This document shows, piece after piece, positions 1 through 5,686 of a DNA stretch of 5,686 nt; position 1 is the stretch's first letter; every line of letters begins with the position of its first letter. Below the pieces are notes generated by a model that saw nothing but the letters and a program-made list of their open reading frames with translations, was not told the DNA's origin and did not search any database. A program made the translations under genes and the position numbers. This stretch comes from Actinotignum schaalii_C (GTDB taxonomy: Bacteria; Actinomycetota; Actinomycetes; Actinomycetales; Actinomycetaceae): positions 1 through 5,686 of the forward strand of contig NZ_JAWUEL010000058.1 in assembly GCF_034119425.1 (NCBI RefSeq), given 5' to 3'.

Positions 1-698
1 GTACTGGACGCACCGCTGCGCCTGCGCGCTCCGCGCCAGCTGAGCAGCGCCGCCAGCACCCCGAAGCAGGCCACCGTGAGGCCGAGGTCCTCCTTGACGA
101 AAACCAGCAGGGCGATGAGCACGGCGGCGCGCCCGTAGCGCCCCTCCAACCAGGCGGTTAACCCGAAAGCGAGCAGTGGCACCGCGAAAGCAATTTCGTG
201 GAATTGCACCACGAGCGCGGAGGTGAGCCCCCAGCTGGCAGCGTAGGCCACCCCGATGAGGGTGCCCGGCACGGCCCCTACCCGCGCCCGGGCGAAGCGC
301 GTGATGGGATACACCGAGATTCCGAAGAGTACCGCTTGGAGGGTGAGCAGGCTCATCCCGGAAGGCCAGAGCCAGAACAGCGGCCCGGTCAGCAGCAAAA
401 TGGGATGGAAATGATCGCCCCACAGGTTGAAGCCCGGGCCTTTAATATCCACGATGGGTGGGAATTGCCAGCGGGCGTACTGGTCGGCCAGCTGGGTGAA
501 AATGCCCTGATCCCACGAAGGGGAGGAAAAGTTCACCCAGGTGTACCAGGAAAAGAACAGATACACGGCGAAAGCCCCCGCGGCCAGGAGCAGCGCCGTC
601 GTATCACAGTGGTTGCGTGCCCACGCGCGCACCACGGCCGTTCGCGAACGTGCCCGCACCCTGCGCCCTTCCACTTCCCGCGCCGGCCCGCCGCGCAT
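1..698 (-). CDS. DUF2079-family polytopic membrane protein (3' end beyond window)
   Basis: The frame is open from an ATG at 698-696 to the window edge, giving 232 residues without a stop. After an Arg-rich cytoplasmic N-terminus (residues 1-30), hydrophobic segments lie near 33-54, 100-134, 143-182, 191-201 and 207-221. Motifs I associate with DUF2079 (PF09852) are SWDQGIF at 61-67 with Asp63, GDHFHPI at 94-100, FHEIAFAVP at 166-174 and KEDLGL at 202-207. The family has no established biochemical role that I know of. Its topology, with an acidic residue in the first extracytoplasmic loop, resembles GT-C glycosyltransferases, so a lipid-linked sugar transferase is inference only. The ATG shares one base with the stop of the upstream flippase-like gene (TAATG), and only a weak purine-rich stretch (708-717) precedes it, so translation is probably coupled. 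GTG codons 9 and 14 are less likely starts. Family members are usually longer, so the missing part is C-terminal. Confidence 0.85.
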   Translation of the reverse strand, partial: MRGGPAREVEGRRVRARSRTAVVRAWARNHCDTTALLLAAGAFAVYLFFSWYTWVNFSSPSWDQGIFTQLADQYARWQFPPIVDIKGPGFNLWGDHFHPILLLTGPLFWLWPSGMSLLTLQAVLFGISVYPITRFARARVGAVPGTLIGVAYAASWGLTSALVVQFHEIAFAVPLLAFGLTAWLEGRYGRAAVLIALLVFVKEDLGLTVACFGVLAALLSWRGARRRSGASS

Positions 699-3454
699 TA
701 GATAATGTCTTTCTTCTGGAGGTGACGCAGCGCGAACCAGCCGATGGGTACCCGCGCCCAGAACGTGAGCAAGCGGTAGAGGATCGCGGTGGAGAAGGCC
801 ACCGAATACGGCAGGCCCGCGATGGTGAGCCCGCCGGTGAGGGCCGCTTCCACCGGGCCGATACCGCCGGGGGAGGGCACCAGGGAGCCCACCGAATTAG
901 AAACCAGGTAGGTGATCGCCAGGGTGACCACCGGCAGGGTCTCCCCGAAGGCCGCCAGGGAGAAACCGAAGGCCGCCACGAAACTCACCGTCATGAGGAG
1001 GGAACCGCCGAAACCAGCAAGAATCCGGGAGGGATGGGTGGCGAGCCACACCACGCGCGGCCACACCTGCTCGATGGTGGGGCGCACCAGGTCAATGACC
1101 TTGCGACGCAGCGGGCGAATAAAGTAAACGGCCGCGCCTAGGGCCGCCACCGCCGCCACAATGAGCATCACGGAGGTGCTCGGGATAGAAAGATTCCCGA
1201 AGTCGCCGGTGAGCAGCCCGAGGGCCAAAAGCAGCAGCACCGTGGTAATAAACTGCGCGATCTGCACCAGGGACACGGTTGCCACCGCGACCGGAGTGGC
1301 TACCTGATTGCGTTGCAGATAGCGCAAATTGAGGGCGAGCGGCCCGATCCCAGCCGGCATAACCAAGCCCAGCACCGAGGCGGCGATCTGCACCTCGCTG
1401 GTTTCCCACAGCGGCAGGCGCTCGGCCGTATACGCTTTCAGACACAGTGCCGCGCCCACGTAGGTCGCGAAACTAGCGATAAAGGCGGCGAGCATCCACC
1501 ACGGGTTGGCGCTGCGAATTGTTTCTTGGAGCTCGGTGAAATTAATGGAGCCGAGCAGAATAAAGACGGCCAGCACCCCGATGACGATGGTAATAATCGT
1601 CTTCGCGGAGAATTTGCGCAGCTGAATGGTCTGGGTGGCGGTGCCGATATCCTGCGGGAGGGCTTCCAGTAGGACTTCGCGCATGCGCTGCACGCCTTTT
1701 TTATCCTCGAGTTCGGCCAAGGTTTGCGCCGGCATAATGGTGCGTTGCACAGTCGGGGCCACCGAGGAAAGCCGGTCGCGGGAAATGCAGCGCAGCGCGG
1801 AGGCGACGGCGCGCTCCGGACCTACCGCCACCGCCTGCAGCAGGTAGAGCTGCGCCAAATCAATATGCCGGGAAAGCTCATTAGAAGAAAAACTGCCGTT
1901 GCGCCAATGGGTGATGAGGGCTTCGTCCCCGCGCACCGCGACCACCCCGGCGCGAATATCGTGGTGGGTGAGCCCGCGGGCGTGCGCGCGTTCGAGCGTG
2001 GACCACATGGCGTCCAGCGCCGCGTCGGAAATGTCTTCCGGCTCCAGATCCGTGAGGGGAACGGCCTCAATATCGGCAAAAGCGACGACGGCGGACGCGC
2101 CAGCTGCCGCGTAATGGGCATCGCGCCGCGGGGCCACCCCGGCGTGGACAGCCAGGGCTTCCATGAGGAGGGTGCGCTCGGCGGTTTCCTCCACGTTATC
2201 CCCGGTCCGCTGGGTGACCTGGGTGAGGGTGGCCCGCTGCCAGGCACTGGCCAGGCGCCCGAGGACCGCACGATCCGAGTCAATAAGCGCGGCAACGTAA
2301 TGGGTGCCGTCGGCCAAGGTAACCACATAGTGGCGGGAATTGACATCCCCGATAAGCGGGTGGACATCATGGCGGGCCCGGGTAATGAGGGCGCGCACGT
2401 TAATATCGTCCTCCGGTTCGCCCAGCGGGTCGGCACCCGTAGCGCTCGCGGGAAGCGTGCCCTCATGTTCCGCGCTTGCCGCGGTGGTGAACGCGGCATC
2501 AGCCTGCCCGATGTGCCCGGTGAGGGCCTCGCGTAGCTCCTTGAGAATCGCGGTATCCACGTATCCGAGCGGGCCGGTCACGGGAACGGACCACGCGTGC
2601 ATATCGGCGTCGTCGCCCGCATCCACGCGGATAATGCTGTGCGCGTCCAGGCCGGCGCGGCGAATCAGAGTGACGACGGCGGCGCCGGTGGCGCGGTCGG
2701 GCGAATCCCCAAAAGCATAAAGAGCGAAATAGCCGCAGGCCATCCCCACGAACACGGTGGTGAGCGCGCCGGTGAGGGTTTGGGCGCCCTGCAGCACGGA
2801 GAGCACCAGCACTATTCCCAAGGCCCACCAGCCGGTGCGCACCAGCCGGCCCTGACGCTCGGAGGCCGCCACCACCAAAATGGTGGCGATAATCGAGACG
2901 TAGGGGAGCATACCCACGGCGGCCTGTTCTTGGATGGTATCCGAGAGGTCGATGGTGATTTGGGACGTGGGCATGAAGCGCTCGAAAAGCCACAGTGAAC
3001 CGTAGCAGATGGCGAGCGCGCCGGCCATGGCCACCAGCGCGGTCACGAGGGTGCGCCAGCGCCGGTAACGGATGATATCGAAGAAAAGCAGGAGGGGAAG
3101 GAAAAGCGAGACGAGGCCCTCGAGCACGTTAATCGGCATGGAGAAAATGGTGCGGAGGGTATCCGGGGCCGCGTTCGCGACATCGTGCGTGACGGCCACG
3201 GTGGTGGTGTAGCCGAAGCGGGAGATAAGGAGCATCCCGGCGATGGCCAGGGTGAAGAGGATGCCGCGCAGCAGGTTAGCGGGGCGGCGAGTCCAGCGCG
3301 CGATTTCGTCCACGAGGAGGACGCGGTGCACGGCAGGATCGGCAGAGGTGGGCGAGCTAGCCGTGGCGGTGGGCGCTTCCGGCGCGTTTACCGCAGCCGG
3401 GGCGGGTTGTACCTCCGCCGGCTGAACCGGGCTCGTTTCCTCGTTGTGGCGCAC
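698..3454 (-). CDS. Flippase-like membrane protein with N-terminal helices and a degenerate kinase-like domain
   Basis: This is a 918-residue multidomain membrane protein. Residues 1-40 are a Pro/Ala/Thr-rich cytoplasmic tail. About six membrane helices follow at roughly 62-80, 109-130, 134-157, 180-197, 207-225 and 229-248. Residues 250-600 are soluble and kinase-like: an ADGTHYVAAL strand at 381-390, a helix near 421-435, a catalytic-loop remnant HHDIRAGV at 497-504, and ALITHW at 512-517 where a DFG would sit. Residues 617-910 are hydrophobic with about eight helices and carry VPSPGGIGPVEAAL (859-872), the signature of the lysylphosphatidylglycerol-synthase membrane region (PF03706/UPF0104). 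No MprF-type synthetase domain follows, so lysyl-lipid synthesis is not expected. A role in moving or organising envelope lipids or lipid-linked sugars is inferred. The GTG start is the first possible one, because an in-frame TAG lies at 3466-3464. No Shine-Dalgarno is at usable distance, and a -10 box suggests a leaderless transcript. It is co-translated with the DUF2079 gene. Confidence 0.92.
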   Translation of the reverse strand: MRHNEETSPVQPAEVQPAPAAVNAPEAPTATASSPTSADPAVHRVLLVDEIARWTRRPANLLRGILFTLAIAGMLLISRFGYTTTVAVTHDVANAAPDTLRTIFSMPINVLEGLVSLFLPLLLFFDIIRYRRWRTLVTALVAMAGALAICYGSLWLFERFMPTSQITIDLSDTIQEQAAVGMLPYVSIIATILVVAASERQGRLVRTGWWALGIVLVLSVLQGAQTLTGALTTVFVGMACGYFALYAFGDSPDRATGAAVVTLIRRAGLDAHSIIRVDAGDDADMHAWSVPVTGPLGYVDTAILKELREALTGHIGQADAAFTTAASAEHEGTLPASATGADPLGEPEDDINVRALITRARHDVHPLIGDVNSRHYVVTLADGTHYVAALIDSDRAVLGRLASAWQRATLTQVTQRTGDNVEETAERTLLMEALAVHAGVAPRRDAHYAAAGASAVVAFADIEAVPLTDLEPEDISDAALDAMWSTLERAHARGLTHHDIRAGVVAVRGDEALITHWRNGSFSSNELSRHIDLAQLYLLQAVAVGPERAVASALRCISRDRLSSVAPTVQRTIMPAQTLAELEDKKGVQRMREVLLEALPQDIGTATQTIQLRKFSAKTIITIVIGVLAVFILLGSINFTELQETIRSANPWWMLAAFIASFATYVGAALCLKAYTAERLPLWETSEVQIAASVLGLVMPAGIGPLALNLRYLQRNQVATPVAVATVSLVQIAQFITTVLLLLALGLLTGDFGNLSIPSTSVMLIVAAVAALGAAVYFIRPLRRKVIDLVRPTIEQVWPRVVWLATHPSRILAGFGGSLLMTVSFVAAFGFSLAAFGETLPVVTLAITYLVSNSVGSLVPSPGGIGPVEAALTGGLTIAGLPYSVAFSTAILYRLLTFWARVPIGWFALRHLQKKDII

Positions 3455-3466
3455 CAGCCCAGTCTA
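3455..3466 (-). promoter_or_regulatory. Putative -10 box for leaderless expression of the flippase-like gene
   Basis: On the minus strand TAGACT (3466-3461) fits the actinobacterial -10 consensus TANNNT. It is followed by the six bases GGGCTG and then the GTG start codon, so transcription would begin at the first base of GTG. This is the spacing known for leaderless genes in actinobacteria. No convincing -35 is seen, which is common there. The assignment fits the absence of a usable Shine-Dalgarno before the GTG; the nearest, CAGGAG at 3490-3485, is about 30 bases away. The hexamer could occur by chance. Confidence 0.45.
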
Positions 3467-3537
3467 GTAGATGGGTAGTACTTTCTCCTGTGACCCGGCG
3501 CGGCTATGCGGTGCGGGCCACGGTGTGCGGTCCATGC

Positions 3538-3552
3538 CCGCGCCGTGCGCGG
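3538..3552. repeat. Short G+C inverted repeat in the intergenic spacer
   Basis: CCGCGC (3538-3543) and GCGCGG (3547-3552) form a perfect 6-bp stem with a 3-base loop, 20 bases after the copA stop codon. One mismatch and one further pair could extend it. No T-run follows on the minus strand, so it is not a standard intrinsic terminator. It may slow read-through or protect the copA transcript 3' end. In GC-rich DNA a 6-bp match of this kind can be chance. Confidence 0.25.
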
Positions 3553-3572
3553 CCCTCCTACTCAGCGCAGCA

Positions 3573-5686
3573 CTACTCGGCCCGGCGTAGCCGCAGCGAA
3601 TTGAGCACCACGATAACCGAGCTGGTCGCCATGGCCGCGGCGGCCAAACCCGGCAGGATAATCCCGGCCACCGCCGCCGGAATAGCAATGAGGTTGTAGC
3701 CGAAAGCCCAGGCCAGATTCTGGCGGATCACCCGCAAGGTGGCGGCGGAGATACGTAGTGCCGCTCCCACATTGCGCAGATCGGAGTTCACGATGGTGAT
3801 ATGGGAGGCGGCCTTGGCGACGTCCGTGCCCGAGCCCATGGCAATGGAGAGGTCCGCGGCGGCCAGAGCTGCGGCGTCGTTCACTCCATCCCCGACCATC
3901 GCAACTCGCGCACCGGCCGCGCGGGCCGCTTCCACCACCCGGACCTTGTCTGCGGGGAGGACCTCGGCGTGCACGATGTCGATTCCGGCGGCCCGGGCCA
4001 CCGCGCGCGTGGTGGCCGCGTTATCCCCGGAGGCCAGAATCGGGGTGAGACCCAGCTTCTTGAGCTCGGCGAGGGCCGCGGCGGAGGTGGGGCGCAGCTG
4101 GTCACGTACCGTGATGAGAGCGAGTGCTTCGCTTACCGCGCTGTCGCGTGCCAGCATAACGAGGGACGCCCCGTCGCTCGCAGCTTCTTCCAGCACGCTC
4201 TCCCACTCGGAGAGATCAACTCCGGCTTCGCGTAAGGCGCGCGGGGAGGCCGCGTAGTAGCGCTGCCCGCCGATGGTGGCACGCACGCCCTGCCCGGCCA
4301 GATTCTCAAAATCGGTGGCGGGGCTCAGCTCCACGCCTTCTTCGCGGGCCCGGGCCACGATAGCGCGGGCAAGAGGATGCTCGGAATAGTTTTCCACGCT
4401 CGCGGTCAGGGCGAGCGCTTCTTTATGAGCGGCGACGGCGCCACTACCGCCACGTGCCCCGGCAGGCGGGAGGAGCACCCGGTCCACGGCCATGGTTCCG
4501 GTGGTGAGGGTGCCGGTTTTATCCAGAATAATGGTGTTGACGCTATGAGCACTTTCCAGGGTTTCCGGGCCGTGGATGAGGACGCCACGCTGGCTAGCCC
4601 GCCCGGAACCCACCATGAGAGCGGTCGGGGTGGCCAGGCCCAGGGCGCAAGGGCAGGCCACCACCAGCACCGTAATGCCGGTCATGATGGCCAGGTCAAG
4701 AGGATTGCCGAGCGCCAGGCGCACCCCGAACGTCACGAGCGCAATGAGGATAACCGCGGGGACAAAGACCGCGGAAACCCTGTCTGCGAGCGCCTGCACG
4801 GGGGCTTTCCCGGATTGGGCGCGGGTGAGGAGGCGGCCCATCTGCGCCAGGGTGGTATCGCGGCCCACCCGGGTGGCCCGCACCCGGATCGCGCCCGCGG
4901 TGGTGAGGGTTGCCCCGGTCACTTCATCGCCAGGCCCCACGTCAATCGGGGTGGATTCGCCGGTGAGGAGGCTGGCATCCACCGCGGTAGTCCCGGAGAT
5001 CACCACCCCGTCGGTCGCAATTTTCGTGCCGGGGGCCACGAGGAATTCGTCCCCGACGGCCAGGTCGCTAGCAGGAACAATGTCATCAACATCCGCTCCG
5101 GAGGCGGTGCGTACCCGGCGGGCGTCGTCGGCCCCTAATGCAAGGAGGGACCGCAGCGCATCTCCCGCGCTGCGGCGCGAGCGGGTTTCGAGCCAACGCC
5201 CCAGCAGCAGGAATGTAACGATCATGGCCGCGGTTTCGAAATACACGTGGGAGCCGTGCGCGGTTCCGGTGGCGAGTGCATGAATCCCGGTCATAGACAT
5301 GCGGTAGTCCGCGCCGCCGGCTCCGCCCCACAGGAGCGCCCAGATGGACCATCCCAGCGAGGCCAGGGTTCCCAGCGAAATGAGCGTGTCCATGGTGGTG
5401 GAGCCGTGGCGGAGCGCGGCGGCGGCCGAACGGTGGAAGGGCCAGCCGCACCAGAGCGCGATGGGGAGGGTGAGCGCGCCGATGACCCACTGCCAGTACG
5501 GGAATTGCAGGGCTGGGATCATGGAGAGCGTTACCACGGGGATGGAGAGAGCCAGCGAGATCCAGAAACGGCGCCGCAGCGCAGCGATACGGGCGCCGGC
5601 CCTGGCATCGGCTGCTTCGCGTACCTCGGAGGCTGCGCGGGCGGATTCGGCATGGGCGCTCGCGGTTGCGGTGGCCGGGTGCGCGT
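3573..5686 (-). CDS. copA: Cu(I)-exporting P1B-type ATPase, CopA-like (5' end beyond window)
   Basis: It pumps cytosolic Cu(I) (possibly Ag(I)) across the cytoplasmic membrane using ATP. The frame stays open to the window edge, giving 703 visible residues. The GTG at 5537 lies inside the first membrane helix and is not the start, and any N-terminal HMA domain is off-window. Numbering from the codon at 5537: actuator TGES 192-195; CPC ion site in helix 6 at 295-297; phosphorylation motif DKTGT 339-343 with Asp339; nucleotide-domain SEHPLA 385-390 with the P1B-specific His-Pro; hinge GDGVND 549-554; Tyr614-Asn615 in helix 7; and Met636, Ser639, Ser640 and Asn646 in helix 8. The CPC/YN/MxxSS combination is the Cu(I) (P1B-1) signature rather than Zn/Cd/Pb or Co. 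Every catalytic residue is intact. A His-containing loop (His85, His94, His97) precedes helix 4. The protein ends in RLRRAE just after helix 8. Its promoter and any CsoR site would be upstream, outside the window. Confidence 0.96.
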   Translation of the reverse strand, partial: AHPATATASAHAESARAASEVREAADARAGARIAALRRRFWISLALSIPVVTLSMIPALQFPYWQWVIGALTLPIALWCGWPFHRSAAAALRHGSTTMDTLISLGTLASLGWSIWALLWGGAGGADYRMSMTGIHALATGTAHGSHVYFETAAMIVTFLLLGRWLETRSRRSAGDALRSLLALGADDARRVRTASGADVDDIVPASDLAVGDEFLVAPGTKIATDGVVISGTTAVDASLLTGESTPIDVGPGDEVTGATLTTAGAIRVRATRVGRDTTLAQMGRLLTRAQSGKAPVQALADRVSAVFVPAVILIALVTFGVRLALGNPLDLAIMTGITVLVVACPCALGLATPTALMVGSGRASQRGVLIHGPETLESAHSVNTIILDKTGTLTTGTMAVDRVLLPPAGARGGSGAVAAHKEALALTASVENYSEHPLARAIVARAREEGVELSPATDFENLAGQGVRATIGGQRYYAASPRALREAGVDLSEWESVLEEAASDGASLVMLARDSAVSEALALITVRDQLRPTSAAALAELKKLGLTPILASGDNAATTRAVARAAGIDIVHAEVLPADKVRVVEAARAAGARVAMVGDGVNDAAALAAADLSIAMGSGTDVAKAASHITIVNSDLRNVGAALRISAATLRVIRQNLAWAFGYNLIAIPAAVAGIILPGLAAAAMATSSVIVVLNSLRLRRAE

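Noticed and set aside
198..1141. Two overlapping plus-strand open frames of 167 and 174 codons
   Set aside because: They lie antisense to the DUF2079 and flippase-like genes, read as Gly/Arg/His/Glu-rich low-complexity protein without any domain, and are typical shadows of GC-rich coding DNA.
1822..2499. Minus-strand open frame of 225 codons in an alternative frame
   Set aside because: It is out of frame inside the flippase-like gene, Pro/Arg/Ser-rich, and lacks domain or membrane features.
1724..2536. Plus-strand open frame of 270 codons
   Set aside because: It is fully antisense to the well-supported 918-residue gene, its composition is non-globular, and no family motif is visible.
698..3454. 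Calling the 918-residue protein MprF (lysylphosphatidylglycerol synthase)
   Set aside because: Only the membrane flippase-like part is present. There is no C-terminal aminoacyl-transferase domain, and the chain ends just after the last helix.
3538..3552. G+C hairpin as an intrinsic terminator for copA
   Set aside because: The stem is only 6 bp and no T-run follows it in the direction of transcription.
4377..5283. Plus-strand open frames of 253 and 235 codons
   Set aside because: Both are antisense to intact copper-ATPase motifs (CPC, TGES). One is His/Gly-rich and the other Ser/Arg/Thr-rich, as expected for reverse-frame shadows.

Overview
The window is a single-strand (minus) block of three protein-coding genes from a high-GC Gram-positive bacterium, most likely an actinobacterium. 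The basis is strong G/C bias at third codon positions, GTG starts, Ala/Arg/Val-rich proteins, and a multidomain flippase-like protein of a type familiar from actinobacteria. I cannot name the genus from the sequence. Genes are described below in transcription order, from high to low coordinates.

(1) 5686-3573: a Cu(I)-exporting P1B-type ATPase (CopA-like). Its 5' end, including any N-terminal heavy-metal-binding domain, lies outside the window. All catalytic and metal-site motifs are present and intact.

(2) 3572-3455: a 118-bp spacer. It holds a short G+C hairpin without a T-run, a doubtful 23-codon ORF, and a good -10 box placed as for a leaderless transcript of the next gene.

(3) 3454-698: a 918-residue integral membrane protein with three parts: an N-terminal block of about six membrane helices, a degenerate kinase-like cytoplasmic domain, and a C-terminal flippase-like domain (lysylphosphatidylglycerol-synthase membrane region, UPF0104/PF03706 type). 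The kinase-like domain appears to have lost every catalytic residue that can be located.

(4) 698-1 and beyond: the N-terminal 232 residues of a DUF2079-family membrane protein. Its ATG overlaps the stop codon of gene 3 by one base (TAATG), so the two are very probably translationally coupled.

Genes 3 and 4 look like a cell-envelope pair: a flippase-like membrane protein with a regulatory or scaffold pseudokinase, co-translated with a polytopic protein that may be glycosyltransferase-like. CopA is a separate copper-detoxification function that happens to lie upstream on the same strand. I see no RNA genes, mobile elements, CRISPR arrays or attachment sites. The plus strand holds only shadow ORFs.
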